Assembly: GCA_937141405.1 (NCBI GenBank)
Contig: CAKZQQ010000003.1
Span: 62,001 to 126,000 of the forward strand
From: an uncultured Campylobacterota bacterium
GTDB taxonomy: Bacteria > Campylobacterota > Campylobacteria > Campylobacterales > Sulfurovaceae
DNA length: 64,000 nt
Direction: 5' to 3'
The position numbers and the translations under genes are program-made. The notes under the pieces are model-generated. The model had not been told where the DNA came from. It saw nothing but the letters and a program-made list of their open reading frames with translations, and searched no databases. Positions 52,599 to 62,093 of this stretch are shown piece by piece (within the stretch, counting starts at the first letter, position 1; each line of letters opens with the position of its first letter).

Positions 52599-53234
52599 TT
52601 AAAAGGTGTAGGTCAAACCTACGGTAATCGCATCCATTTCTCTTGTTGTAGCGAACATTCCTGATGCTTCATCAAAATCACACCATCTTGTATAATCTGC
52701 AAATACGGCAAAATGGCTTGTTATCTCAAAGTTAGCGCCACCACCCCACTGAAAGCCACTTTTATCCCAGTCTTCCATTGTAATACTAGAATAATCCACT
52801 TCTGTTTTACCATATCCCAACAGTCCGTAGATGTTAACTCTTCCTATAGGGTATGTCGGCTTAGCGTAGATTGCTATATTTGTGATATCTGCACTTCTGG
52901 ACGCACCAGTAAGATAACGGACGTCAACATCAGCTCCGTTTGCCATAGTATATCTTCCCTCTATAGCTATATATGAGTTGATTTTATAGCCGGCTTGAAA
53001 CATTATGCCATCAGCATCCATCTCATAACGATACCCCGCTGTGGATGGGTCGCTATTTTCATCACTCCCTTCTACATAACTATAACCCCCACCGATATAA
53101 AATGGGCTCGGCTGAGCTTCTTCAACCTCGATAGGCTCTACAGGTGGCTGCATAATTTCTGATTTTAGCCCTCCGGCAAATGTAATTGTGCTGAGTGACA
53201 ATAGGGCAACTATTGACATTTGTATCTTATTCAT
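52599..53234 (-). CDS. Outer membrane beta-barrel protein
   Basis: 211 aa from ATG 53234 (MNKIQMSIVALLSLSTITFAGG, a signal peptide), with AAGGAGAAG upstream; the longer start is rejected. The mature part shows alternating amphipathic strands: PFYIGGGYSYVEG, GIMFQAGYKINSYIAIEGRYTM, NIAIYAKPTYPIGRVNIYGLLGYGKTEV, GFQWGGGANFEITSHFAVFADYTRW, and it ends AITVGLTYTF with the terminal Phe of outer membrane barrels. About eight strands, of the OmpA/opacity type. Function unknown. Confidence 0.88.
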   Translation of the reverse strand: MNKIQMSIVALLSLSTITFAGGLKSEIMQPPVEPIEVEEAQPSPFYIGGGYSYVEGSDENSDPSTAGYRYEMDADGIMFQAGYKINSYIAIEGRYTMANGADVDVRYLTGASRSADITNIAIYAKPTYPIGRVNIYGLLGYGKTEVDYSSITMEDWDKSGFQWGGGANFEITSHFAVFADYTRWCDFDEASGMFATTREMDAITVGLTYTF

Positions 53235-53391
53235 TATCTTCTCCTTGTTTTTGATCAATATCAATACGTATTATATTGACCATTTGTTTCATATCTGTTC
53301 CGAGATAGATTTTGTGGAGTTAAAAGAAGAAACTAAAAAATAAATCCTTAGAGAAGTTATTTTTTAGTGCGCTATTGTTATTGTTAATCTA

Positions 53392-54723
53392 CTATTTATC
53401 AAATACTCTTTGAAATATCGCGTCAACATTTTTTGTATAATAATGATAATCAAAACAGTCTCTGATCTGTTCTTCAGAGAGTTTTTCTCTGAGCTCTTTA
53501 TCGTCTAGAAGATACTGCAAATAGAGGCTCTCACCTTTTTCGTTGAGTGGTGATTTCCCTTTTTGTATCTCCTCCCAAACTTTCATGGCATTTCTCTGCA
53601 CGATCGCATATGCATCTTCTCGACTCACACCTGCTTTTGGAAGCTCAAGAAGTACTCTTTGTGAAAAAACAAGCCCGCCGGTGAGATTGAGATTTTTCAT
53701 CATATTTTCAGGCATTACGGTAAGGTTTGCTATAACGCTGTTAAACCTATGGAGCATAAAATCAGTCGTGACGAAACTATCTGGAAGCCAAAATCTCTCT
53801 GTAGAGCTGTGGCTGATATCTCGCTCATGCCAAAGTGCAACATTTTCCATAGCAGGCATAGCATATGCTCTAATCATCCTGGCAAGTCCCGTGATGTTCT
53901 CTGTGAGTATCGGATTTCTTTTATGGGGCATTGCCGAACTCCCCTTTTGCCCTTTACCGAAAAACTCTTCGCACTCATAGACTTCCGTTCTTTGCCAGTG
54001 TCTTACCTGAACGGCAAACTTCTCTATAGAACTTGCAAGCAGTGCTAATGTCGTAGCTAAACGGGCATATCTGTCTCTTTGGATTACTTGGTTTGATGCC
54101 GGTGCACTTTGAAGGCCAAGCTCTTTGCAGGCTATCTCTTCAAGCTCAAGAGGGGCATGGGCAAAGTTACCCATCGCACCACTAATCTGTCCCACGGATA
54201 TAACATCCATAGTCTCCTTGAGATTCTTTAAATGTCTTGCCATCTCGTCATACCAAACAGCAAGCACAAGCCCAAAAGTGATAGGCTCTCCATGTATCCC
54301 ATGACTTCTACCGACCATGAGTGTCATTTTGTGTTCTAGTGCTCTTTTTTTAATCGACTCCATCACCATTTCAACATCTTTGATAATCAACTCCAGTGAA
54401 TCTCGCATCTGCAGAGCAACTGCTGTATCTACAGTATCAGAGCTTGTCATTCCATAATGAAACCATCTGCTCTCTTCCCCCAAACTCTCCGCAACCGATC
54501 CGGTAAAAGCAATCAAATCATGTCTAGTAACAGCCTCTATTGCATCGATTCTCTCTACGCTGAAAGATGCATTTTTTATGATCTTTTCGGCATCATCATC
54601 CGGTATAAGTCCGAGTTTATTCCATGCCTTTACAACAGCAAGTTCGACATCAAGCCATGCTTGATATTTTGCCTGCATATTCCACTTATTACTCATCTCT
54701 TCTCTGGCATATCTCTCGACCAT
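53392..54723 (-). CDS. purB: Adenylosuccinate lyase
   Basis: 443 aa. The signature GQKGSSAMPHKRNPILTENI (about 260-280, catalytic Ser loop), MTSSDTVDTAVALQM and GRSHGIHGEPITFG are all present. It acts twice in purine synthesis (SAICAR to AICAR, adenylosuccinate to AMP). Start GTG or ATG near 54723. It is divergent from the pseudouridine synthase gene. Confidence 0.97.
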   Translation of the reverse strand: MVERYAREEMSNKWNMQAKYQAWLDVELAVVKAWNKLGLIPDDDAEKIIKNASFSVERIDAIEAVTRHDLIAFTGSVAESLGEESRWFHYGMTSSDTVDTAVALQMRDSLELIIKDVEMVMESIKKRALEHKMTLMVGRSHGIHGEPITFGLVLAVWYDEMARHLKNLKETMDVISVGQISGAMGNFAHAPLELEEIACKELGLQSAPASNQVIQRDRYARLATTLALLASSIEKFAVQVRHWQRTEVYECEEFFGKGQKGSSAMPHKRNPILTENITGLARMIRAYAMPAMENVALWHERDISHSSTERFWLPDSFVTTDFMLHRFNSVIANLTVMPENMMKNLNLTGGLVFSQRVLLELPKAGVSREDAYAIVQRNAMKVWEEIQKGKSPLNEKGESLYLQYLLDDKELREKLSEEQIRDCFDYHYYTKNVDAIFQRVFDK

Positions 54724-54791
54724 TTTATCCCTTTGCTTTTAGAAAGTTAGTGTATGATTGTAGCCAAATTGTGTTTAAAGGTTTCGAGATT

Positions 54792-55736
54792 ATGCCATTC
54801 GTCAAAAAGAGTTTTCAAGCTTCTTCTCCGACTGCTCTGTTTCTTTTTGTTATGAAAAATCTTGGCATTTCGCAAGGAGAGGCACAACGATTGATCCACA
54901 AAGGAAGAGCACAAAAAGGAGAGAAAATACTCCTAGATAGTGGTGAAAAAATTGAAGGAGAGATTGCACTTACTGTTTTTGAACCAAGCGAATCAAACAG
55001 AGAAGAATTTCACCCGATCTACAAAAATAGAGACTTTATGATCTTCGATAAACCCTCGGGAATCCTTGTGCATCCAAATACACACGAAGCGGGCTATTCG
55101 ATGCTAGATGTCGTTAGATGGCACGGTGGCAGTGGAGCAAATATAGCTCATAGATTGGATAAAGAAACCTCCGGGCTTCTTATAGCAGCGCTCCACAAAA
55201 AAGCTGAGATTGCGCTCAAAAAAGCATTTGAAAATAGGACTGTTCAAAAGGAGTATCTTGCTTGGGCAAGCGGAGAGATGAAAGAGGATTTGAGTGTCAC
55301 AACACGCCTCAAAAAGAGCATTGATTTTTCAGAAGATAAACATAAAGTGCTCATCACACAAGAAGAAGGAAAGCTCTCAACGACAGAGTTTTTTCCTCTT
55401 TTTTATGATAAGGAATTGGATGCAACGCTTGTGAGATGTGTACCGAAAACCGGCCGTATGCATCAGATCAGAGTCCATTTGTTTCACGTGAAACATCATA
55501 TCTTAGGTGACCCTATTTATGGAGTAGATTTCAATGCTGCCAATAGATATCTTGATGGTGTTTTAAGCGAAAAAGAGAGAGCTTATCATACAGGTGCGAA
55601 GCGACTTATGTTACATGCAAGCAAACTTGATTTTAGATTTGAAGATGAATATTTTACATTTGAAAGCGAGGTTGATTTTGCAAAAATGCAATCACTTATC
55701 ACTCCACTCTCACAAAGAGAAGAATCAAAATATTGA
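54792..55736 (+). CDS. RluA-family 23S/tRNA pseudouridine synthase
   Basis: 314 aa from ATG 54792 (MPFVKKSFQASSPTALFLFVMKNLG); a longer ORF antisense to purB is rejected. An S4-like segment (ISQGEAQRLIHKGRAQKGEKILLDSGEKIEGE, about 25-57) precedes the catalytic domain with FDKPSGILVHPN and the catalytic Asp in NIAHRLDKETSGLLI; later KTGRMHQIRVHLFHVKHHILGDPIYG. The RNA target is not known. A perfect parS site lies inside the gene and encodes part of LFHVKHH. Confidence 0.92.
   Translation: MPFVKKSFQASSPTALFLFVMKNLGISQGEAQRLIHKGRAQKGEKILLDSGEKIEGEIALTVFEPSESNREEFHPIYKNRDFMIFDKPSGILVHPNTHEAGYSMLDVVRWHGGSGANIAHRLDKETSGLLIAALHKKAEIALKKAFENRTVQKEYLAWASGEMKEDLSVTTRLKKSIDFSEDKHKVLITQEEGKLSTTEFFPLFYDKELDATLVRCVPKTGRMHQIRVHLFHVKHHILGDPIYGVDFNAANRYLDGVLSEKERAYHTGAKRLMLHASKLDFRFEDEYFTFESEVDFAKMQSLITPLSQREESKY
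55480..55495. promoter_or_regulatory. parS site 1
   Basis: TGTTTCACGTGAAACA, the perfect palindromic ParB-binding consensus, located inside the pseudouridine synthase gene. Confidence 0.9.
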
Positions 55737-55738
55737 GA

Positions 55739-55828
55739 TTAATCTCGTGACTCATAGATAAACCAACCTACTCCTACAACTACAACACAAACGATAATTA
55801 TCAATAAAACAAGATCAACGCCAACCAT
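55739..55828 (-). CDS. 29-aa single-span membrane protein
   Basis: Short ORF with AAGGGA 5 bases upstream of its ATG, starting 16 bases after the rlmN stop. The product begins MVGVDLVLLIIIVCVVVVG and ends GWFIYESRD: one hydrophobic segment with a short charged tail, like many bacterial small membrane proteins. It ends two bases short of the stop of the convergent pseudouridine synthase gene. Function unknown. Confidence 0.6.
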   Translation of the reverse strand: MVGVDLVLLIIIVCVVVVGVGWFIYESRD

Positions 55829-55844
55829 TTTTATCCCTTAAAAT

Positions 55845-56912
55845 TTATATATTTTGCTCTCTAAGTTGTCCGCATGCTGCTGAAATATCAAGCCCTTTAG
55901 ACTCTCTTATAGTACACAAAACTCCCTTTGCTACAAGATACTCTTGAAATGCAATCATAGATGAAGGCTCGGGTCTTTGAAAATCTGTCTCTTCATAAGG
56001 GTTAAAATAGATGAGATTTACCTTCGACTTTATACCACTTAAAAGCTTCACAAGTTTTTTTGCTGCGCCTAAATCGTCATTGATATCTTTGATCATAAGA
56101 TACTCAAACATCACCCTCTTTCTTGAATTGATAGGAAATTTCTTTACAGCTTCCATGATAGAATTTATATTATATGCCTTGTTTATCGGCATCAATTTTT
56201 CTCTCAATGCATCATCAACAGCATGCAGTGATATGGCAAGATTGACCCCAAGATCAAGTTTTCCGAGTTTCTCTATCTTTGTACTGAGTCCGCTTGTTGA
56301 AATCGTCTGCCTATTAGCAGAAATTGCAAAGCCATCAGGATCACTAAATATATTGATAGCTTTAGCAACATTTTGAAGATTATCGAGAGGTTCACCCATC
56401 CCCATATAGACGATATTGACTCTTCTATTTGCATCGATATTATTCTCTTTTTTAATCATAAAAAGTTGCGCCACTATCTCTGCGACACTCAAATCCCTTA
56501 CAAATCCACCCTTTGCCGTCAAGCAAAAAGCGCATCCAACTTTGCATCCAACTTGCGATGAGAGACACACAGTATATCGTTCATGGTGTTTTATAGAGCC
56601 ATCTTCGTGATACTCTTTTTCTTTCATAAGCAAAAGTACCGCTTCGATACTATGTCCATCATGGAGTCTAAAGAGATATTTTATACTCCCATCTATACTC
56701 TTCTGCGTCAAGATGATCTCTAAAGGATTGATAATATATCTGTTAGACAAAGATTCTTGCATCTCTTTTGGGAGATTTTTCATATCTTTAAAATTATCAA
56801 CATACTTATGGTAAACCCACTGCCATATCTGTTTTGCTCTAAAAGAGGGAGCAATCATACTTTGCAGTTCCTCTTTTGTGTAGTCTAAAAGCACCTCTTT
56901 TTTGACACTCAT
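55845..56912 (-). CDS. rlmN: 23S rRNA A2503 / tRNA A37 methyltransferase (radical SAM)
   Basis: 355 aa from ATG 56912, which overlaps the upstream stop as ATGA; a GTG at 56921 is in frame. The radical SAM cluster is [11 protein letters not shown] (CxxxCxxC). The methyl-accepting and resolving Cys is at [10 protein letters not shown] near the end, and [11 protein letters not shown] binds SAM. It makes 2-methyladenosine in 23S rRNA and tRNA. It is in an operon with hisF and the nucleosidase-like gene. Confidence 0.97.
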   Translation of the reverse strand: MSVKKEVLLDYTKEELQSMIAPSFRAKQIWQWVYHKYVDNFKDMKNLPKEMQESLSNRYIINPLEIILTQKSIDGSIKYLFRLHDGHSIEAVLLLMKEKEYHEDGSIKHHERYTVCLSSQVGCKVGCAFCLTAKGGFVRDLSVAEIVAQLFMIKKENNIDANRRVNIVYMGMGEPLDNLQNVAKAINIFSDPDGFAISANRQTISTSGLSTKIEKLGKLDLGVNLAISLHAVDDALREKLMPINKAYNINSIMEAVKKFPINSRKRVMFEYLMIKDINDDLGAAKKLVKLLSGIKSKVNLIYFNPYEETDFQRPEPSSMIAFQEYLVAKGVLCTIRESKGLDISAACGQLREQNI

Positions 56913-57448
56913 CGAAACCACTCTTTTGCATGCTCACTCATATAATGCTCCAATATCTTCATCGCCTCTTTATGATTATTGAGAAAGTCACTATGTGCAT
57001 TTTCATCACAATAATTCGTCACCACGAAAACTCCTCCTGCGGGAATTCCAAACTCTCTTGCTACTTTGAGAACAGAGTAAAATTCCATATTTTCAACTCC
57101 TATTCCTTTTTCTAAGTAGTGTTTTGAAAGCTTTTTATCTGTAGTGATATAGTTTGATGAATTGACTATTGTTTCACGTGAAACATCATTAGCGCTCGAG
57201 ACAAGATTATCGACCGGAGTATATGCTCCATTTGAAAAAAAACCATTTTCTATATTTGCTGCACTGTTTGAATGGATGATATCAAATACCCTTGCTTCCC
57301 CGTAACTTCCTGCCGTCCCAACAAAGAGTATATACTTTGGCGGATCCATCAAACAAAATCTTGTTAAGTTAATCGCACTTTCAATAAGCCCTATCCCTAT
57401 GGGTAAGGCAAATTCAAAACTCTCACTTTTTCCTGCACAAAAAATCAT
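56909..57448 (-). CDS. Nucleoside phosphorylase/MTA-SAH nucleosidase-like protein, short
   Basis: 179 aa. [12 protein letters not shown] is the conserved nucleoside site and [38 protein letters not shown] the purine and ribose site, with the Met-Glu pair of PNP_UDP_1 proteins. It is some 50 residues shorter than MTAN, lacking the N-terminal catalytic Glu/Arg strand, so activity or specificity may differ. It lies between hisF (1-base gap) and rlmN. A perfect parS site lies within it. Confidence 0.8.
   Translation of the reverse strand: MIFCAGKSESFEFALPIGIGLIESAINLTRFCLMDPPKYILFVGTAGSYGEARVFDIIHSNSAANIENGFFSNGAYTPVDNLVSSANDVSRETIVNSSNYITTDKKLSKHYLEKGIGVENMEFYSVLKVAREFGIPAGGVFVVTNYCDENAHSDFLNNHKEAMKILEHYMSEHAKEWFR
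57170..57185. promoter_or_regulatory. parS site 2
   Basis: TGTTTCACGTGAAACA again, 1.69 kb from parS site 1, inside the nucleosidase-like gene. The flanking bases also match (preceded by T, followed by TCAT). Confidence 0.9.
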
Positions 57449-57449
57449 C

Positions 57450-58214
57450 TTATATTCTCACAGGGATATCATTCGCCCTAAGATACTTTTTAAGATCACC
57501 GATATCTATCTCTCTAAAGTGAAATATAGAAGCTGCTAACGCTGCGTCTGCATGTCCCAAAGTAAAAGCATCCTTGATATGCTCCATACTCCCGGCACCC
57601 CCACTTGCAATAAGAGGAATATCTACTTCATCTGATATCTTACGGTTAAGCTCATTATCAAAACCTACTTTTGTTCCATCCGCATCCATAGAAGTCACTA
57701 ACAATTCTCCTGCACCTAAATCATAAGCTCTTTTTGCCCAAGTGAGCGCATCGATGCCTGTATCTCTTCTACCTCCATGCGTAAAGATATGCCACACTCC
57801 CGCTCCAACTCTTTTTGCGTCGATAGCCACGACAACACATTGTGAGCCAAACCTTGTGGCAGCCTCACTGATAAACTCCGGTCTATTGATAGCTGCCGAA
57901 TTGATACTTACCTTATCACATCCGACATTTAAAAGCGCATAGATATCATCAAGCTCTCTGATACCTCCACCGACAGTAAGTGGGATGAAAACCTCTTTGG
58001 CAACCTCTTTGACCACATCAACGATTGTTTTTCTCTCTTCGTGACTTGCTCCAATATCCAAAAAGGTAAGTTCGTCTGCCCCCTCTTCATTGTATCTTGC
58101 AGCGACCTCTACAGGGTCCCCTGCATCTCGAAGTCCGACAAAGTTAATCCCTTTCACAACTCTACCTCTATCAACATCTAAACAGGGAATGATTCTCTTT
58201 GCAAAAAAATCCAT
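57450..58214 (-). CDS. hisF: Imidazole glycerol phosphate synthase, cyclase subunit
   Basis: 254 aa from ATG 58214 ([22 protein letters not shown]), with AAAGG upstream. A TIM barrel with the two catalytic aspartates in PCLDVDRG and [14 protein letters not shown], plus LTVGGGIR and [12 protein letters not shown] phosphate sites. It is a histidine synthesis enzyme; its partner hisH is not adjacent. It heads the hisF/nucleosidase/rlmN operon. Confidence 0.97.
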   Translation of the reverse strand: MDFFAKRIIPCLDVDRGRVVKGINFVGLRDAGDPVEVAARYNEEGADELTFLDIGASHEERKTIVDVVKEVAKEVFIPLTVGGGIRELDDIYALLNVGCDKVSINSAAINRPEFISEAATRFGSQCVVVAIDAKRVGAGVWHIFTHGGRRDTGIDALTWAKRAYDLGAGELLVTSMDADGTKVGFDNELNRKISDEVDIPLIASGGAGSMEHIKDAFTLGHADAALAASIFHFREIDIGDLKKYLRANDIPVRI

Positions 58215-58312
58215 ATAAACCTTTGGGGAGTAAAATATGATAAGATTATACAAAAATAAACTCAAAAAAGCTATTTGAGCTTAATTCAAAATAAAATAAG
58301 GTTACTTATAGT

Positions 58313-59131
58313 ATGATAAAAACCGATTTAGCCAAATTTGCCCAAAAGAAGTTTGGCCAAAATTTTTTGAAAGATCAAAGCTATATAGAAAAGATCGTCC
58401 AATCGATGTCCAACGATGATAAAAAAATTGTTGAAATTGGACCTGGATTAGGTGATTTGACCAAAGAGCTTGTGAAAACCAAGCAGGTCATAGCATTCGA
58501 AGTTGACAAGAGGCTGTGCGAACATATCGCCCATACATTTGAAAAAGAGATTAAACAAAAAATCCTCACGCTCAAGTGTGGTGATGTGTTGGCATCATGG
58601 GAAGAGGGAAACCTGCTAGATGAAGAGTATCATCTGGTTGCGAATCTCCCTTACTATATTGCAACTCATATCATCTTAAAAGCATTGAGAGACACAAGGT
58701 GTCAATCAATATTGGTGATGGTGCAAAAAGAGGTAGCGCAAAAATTTTCTGCCAAAGTGCAGCAAAAAGATTTTTCTGCGCTTGGAGTGCTCACAAGCTC
58801 CGTTGCAAAAGCAACGATATGCTTTGAGGTTCCCCCTCATGCTTTTGTACCGCCACCAAAAATCACATCTGCTGTCCTTTTGATAAAAAAAGAGCGTTCA
58901 TTGAACGATATGCGATTTGAAGAGTTCTTGAGATTTGCTTTCGTGCAACCAAGGAAAAAGCTCTCAAACAATCTATCGAAATTGGCTCCAAAAGATGTGG
59001 TGCTTAAAGTATTTGATGAACTTGAGATAAATAGCGATAAGAGGCCTCATGAAATTTCAACTGAGATCTATCATCAACTCTATTACAAACTAAAGGAATA
59101 TATAGATGGAAAACAACCAGAACAACGGTAA
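58313..59131 (+). CDS. rsmA: 16S rRNA (A1518/A1519) dimethyltransferase
   Basis: 272 aa. KKFGQNFLKDQSYIEKIVQSM, then VEIGPGLGDLTKELV (SAM site), VANLPYYIATHI (catalytic motif NLPY) and FVPPPKITSAVLLI. It dimethylates two adenines near the 3' end of 16S rRNA; known from E. coli as KsgA. Its 3' end overlaps the RNase J start by 26 bases. Confidence 0.97.
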   Translation: MIKTDLAKFAQKKFGQNFLKDQSYIEKIVQSMSNDDKKIVEIGPGLGDLTKELVKTKQVIAFEVDKRLCEHIAHTFEKEIKQKILTLKCGDVLASWEEGNLLDEEYHLVANLPYYIATHIILKALRDTRCQSILVMVQKEVAQKFSAKVQQKDFSALGVLTSSVAKATICFEVPPHAFVPPPKITSAVLLIKKERSLNDMRFEEFLRFAFVQPRKKLSNNLSKLAPKDVVLKVFDELEINSDKRPHEISTEIYHQLYYKLKEYIDGKQPEQR

Positions 59132-61103
59132 CAATCAAAATGATGCGAAGCCAAACGAGCCAAAGCCATTTAAAAGAAGACCAAACCCCTACAGAAAACC
59201 AAGAAACAGCAACCCGCAACAACAACAGCAAGGACAAAATCCGGCTAGGGAAAACAGCGGAGAACAACCAAAAAAGAAACCTCAAGATTTTAAAAACAAC
59301 AAGAACAAAAAAAACTTCAACAAACCAAGAAATGCACGAAAAAATACTGCTACCGTAACCGAAGAGATGAATATATCACTTGAAGCAAATAGGGCTGTCC
59401 AAGAGATTAGAATGAATCCATTTAAAAAGATCGATATTAACAATCAATCAAAAGTACGCTTTACACCGCTAGGTGGCCTTGGCGAGATTGGTGGCAACAT
59501 CGCAGTCCTCGAAACCGAAAAGAGTGCAATCATTATCGATGTAGGTATGAGCTTTCCTGATGAGACCATGCACGGTGTTGACATCCTTGTGCCTGACTTC
59601 TCTTATCTACACTCTATCAAAGACAAGATCACAGCTATCGTTATAACGCATGCGCATGAAGACCATATCGGCGCAGTTCCTTATCTCTTTAAAGAGCTAA
59701 AATTCCCGATTTACGGAACTCCACTCGCACTCGCGATGATACAGAGCAAATTTGATGAGCATGGGCTCAAAAATGATAATAGCTATTTTAGATATGTTAC
59801 AAAAAGAGAGCGTTATGAGATGGGAGATTTTAAAGTAGAATGGATGCATATGACCCACTCTATCATCGACTCTAGTTCACTTGCGATTGAAACACCTGCA
59901 GGCACTATCATCCACACGGGAGATTTCAAGATAGATTATACTCCAATCGATGGCTTTGCGCCGGATCTCCATAGACTTGCATATTACGGCGATAAGGGTG
60001 TCTTGTGTCTATTCTCGGACAGTACCAACTCCCACAGCCCCGGATTTACAAAGAGTGAGAGTGTTGTTGGAAAAACATTTGACAATATCTTTATGACAAC
60101 CAAGGGAAGAGTCATCATGTCCACCTTCTCTTCAAATATTCACAGAATCTACCAAGCAATGAATACTGCAACTAAATACAACAGAAAGATATGTGTTATC
60201 GGAAGATCAATGGAAAAAAATGTTGAAGTCACAAGAGCCCTTGGATATGTTGATATCAATGAAAAATATTTTATAGAGCCACATGAGCTAGCCAAATACC
60301 CGGACCATGAGATTCTCGTCGTGACGACAGGCTCTCAAGGAGAGACGATGGCTGCCCTCTTTAGAATGGCAACCGATGAGCATAGACATATAAAACTTAA
60401 GCCTACCGATACTGTCATCATTTCAGCAAAAGCGATTCCGGGCAATGAGGCTTCCGTCTCAAAACTTATGAACCACCTTATCAAAGGCGGTTGTACCGTA
60501 CATTATCAAGATGTTCCGGACATCCATGTCTCAGGACATGCCGCACAAGAGGAGCAAAAACTTATACTCAGACTCATTCAGCCTAAATTCTTCTTACCTG
60601 TTCACGGAGAGTATAATCACATCACAAGACATGCAAAAACTGCTGTTGATTGTGGGGTAGATGAGCGAAATATCGTATTGATGAGTGACGGTGACCAAGT
60701 TGAGATAAGCACTAAATACCTCAAAAAGGTAAAAACAGTAAAAACAGGCAAAATATATATCGACAATCAAAACAATACAGCTATCGCAAATGATGTTGTC
60801 ATCGATAGACAAAAACTTGCGGAAGATGGTATCATAAACATAGTCGCTCAAATATCACAAGCTAACCAAAAAATAGTTGGCAAACCGGTTGTTACAAGTT
60901 ATGGTCTTGTTGCCGATAGAGAGATCAAAAAGTTCACAGGCGATATTTCAGCTATGATTGAAACGATGCTAACCGCTATGAAACCGGAAGCACTCAATGA
61001 TCATAAGGCAATTGAAAATGAGATAAGAAATATGGTCAAAAGACATGTTATTAAAATCAAAAAGAGATACCCGCTTATCATACCGACAATCTTCATAATG
61101 TAA
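59106..61103 (+). CDS. rnj: Ribonuclease J
   Basis: 665 aa. An N-terminal extension of about 110 residues is rich in Asn, Gln, Lys and Pro (a disordered RNA-binding tail, as known for Helicobacter RNase J). The metallo-beta-lactamase domain has VITHAHEDHIGAVPYL (HxHxDH) and IHTGDFKIDY; the beta-CASP part has STFSSNIHRIYQ, GRSMEKNV, and HVSGHAAQEEQKLILRLIQPKFFLPVHGEYNH. It is a 5'-3' exo/endoribonuclease of mRNA decay. It begins inside the end of rsmA. Confidence 0.96.
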   Translation: MENNQNNGNNQNDAKPNEPKPFKRRPNPYRKPRNSNPQQQQQGQNPARENSGEQPKKKPQDFKNNKNKKNFNKPRNARKNTATVTEEMNISLEANRAVQEIRMNPFKKIDINNQSKVRFTPLGGLGEIGGNIAVLETEKSAIIIDVGMSFPDETMHGVDILVPDFSYLHSIKDKITAIVITHAHEDHIGAVPYLFKELKFPIYGTPLALAMIQSKFDEHGLKNDNSYFRYVTKRERYEMGDFKVEWMHMTHSIIDSSSLAIETPAGTIIHTGDFKIDYTPIDGFAPDLHRLAYYGDKGVLCLFSDSTNSHSPGFTKSESVVGKTFDNIFMTTKGRVIMSTFSSNIHRIYQAMNTATKYNRKICVIGRSMEKNVEVTRALGYVDINEKYFIEPHELAKYPDHEILVVTTGSQGETMAALFRMATDEHRHIKLKPTDTVIISAKAIPGNEASVSKLMNHLIKGGCTVHYQDVPDIHVSGHAAQEEQKLILRLIQPKFFLPVHGEYNHITRHAKTAVDCGVDERNIVLMSDGDQVEISTKYLKKVKTVKTGKIYIDNQNNTAIANDVVIDRQKLAEDGIINIVAQISQANQKIVGKPVVTSYGLVADREIKKFTGDISAMIETMLTAMKPEALNDHKAIENEIRNMVKRHVIKIKKRYPLIIPTIFIM

Positions 61104-61115
61104 AAGGAGAGAGAG

Positions 61116-62093
61116 ATGGACCTGCTACAAGCTGCAAAAGAGACGCTTGAGATTGAAGCGCATGCGCTCAATCTCGCAAAAGAGTCTTTAGATGACTCTT
61201 TTTTAGAAGCCATACAGAGCATATATGACACAAAAGGCAAGCTGATCATAACAGGTGTGGGCAAATCCGGTCTTGTTGGAGCAAAGATGGCCGCTACTTT
61301 TGCAAGTACGGGCACGCCCTCCTTTTTCCTCCATCCAACCGAAGCACTCCATGGTGATCTTGGTATGATTGGCAAAGAAGATACACTCCTAGCTATCAGC
61401 TATAGCGGGGAGAGCGAAGAGCTCTCGAAGATACTTCCTCACATCAAAAGAGTAGGCATCACCCTCATCGGTATGAGTGCATCAAAAAACTCTACGCTAG
61501 GGCGACATTCAGATATCTTTATCCCGATCAAGATACACAAAGAAGCCTGTCCTCTTGGAGTTGCGCCTACAACATCAACCACACTTACCATGGCATTAGG
61601 CGATGCCCTTGCTGTTGCTCTTATGTATAAAAGAGATTTCAAGCAAGAAGATTTTGCATCATTTCATCCCGGTGGCTCTTTGGGTAAAAAACTTTTTATA
61701 AAAGTTAAGGATATCATGCAGACAGAGAATCTGCCGATTATTGATGAAAAAGCATCACTTAAAAATGCTATCTTTGTGATGAATGAAGGCAAAATGGGCA
61801 ATGTATTGATAGTCGATGAACAAGAAAAGCTCAAAGCGATTCTTAGCGACGGTGATCTTAGAAGATCTTTGGCTCAAGAGGAATTTGATCTCTCTTTGCC
61901 TGCAATTTTATATGCAACGAAAGACCCTTATAGGCTCACAGACACACAGACATTGGCTAGCAAGGCGCTAGAAGAGATAGAAAACAAAAAGATACAACTA
62001 CTCCCCGTAACAGATAAAGAAGCAAAAGTAATTGGCACACTCCATATCCATGATCTTATCAATGCAGGAATCAAAGGCTCTGTAAAAAAATGA
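61116..62093 (+). CDS. kdsD: Arabinose-5-phosphate isomerase (KpsF/GutQ family)
   Basis: 325 aa, with AAAGGAGAG before the ATG. SIS domain 30-185: GKLIITGVGKSGLVGAKMAATFASTGTPSFFLHPTEALHGDLGMIGKEDTLLAISYSGES. Two CBS units follow (VKDIMQTENLPIIDEKASLKNAIFVM and ATKDPYRLTDTQTLASKALEEIE). It makes arabinose-5-phosphate for the Kdo of lipopolysaccharide. Its stop overlaps the next start by four bases. Confidence 0.95.
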   Translation: MDLLQAAKETLEIEAHALNLAKESLDDSFLEAIQSIYDTKGKLIITGVGKSGLVGAKMAATFASTGTPSFFLHPTEALHGDLGMIGKEDTLLAISYSGESEELSKILPHIKRVGITLIGMSASKNSTLGRHSDIFIPIKIHKEACPLGVAPTTSTTLTMALGDALAVALMYKRDFKQEDFASFHPGGSLGKKLFIKVKDIMQTENLPIIDEKASLKNAIFVMNEGKMGNVLIVDEQEKLKAILSDGDLRRSLAQEEFDLSLPAILYATKDPYRLTDTQTLASKALEEIENKKIQLLPVTDKEAKVIGTLHIHDLINAGIKGSVKK

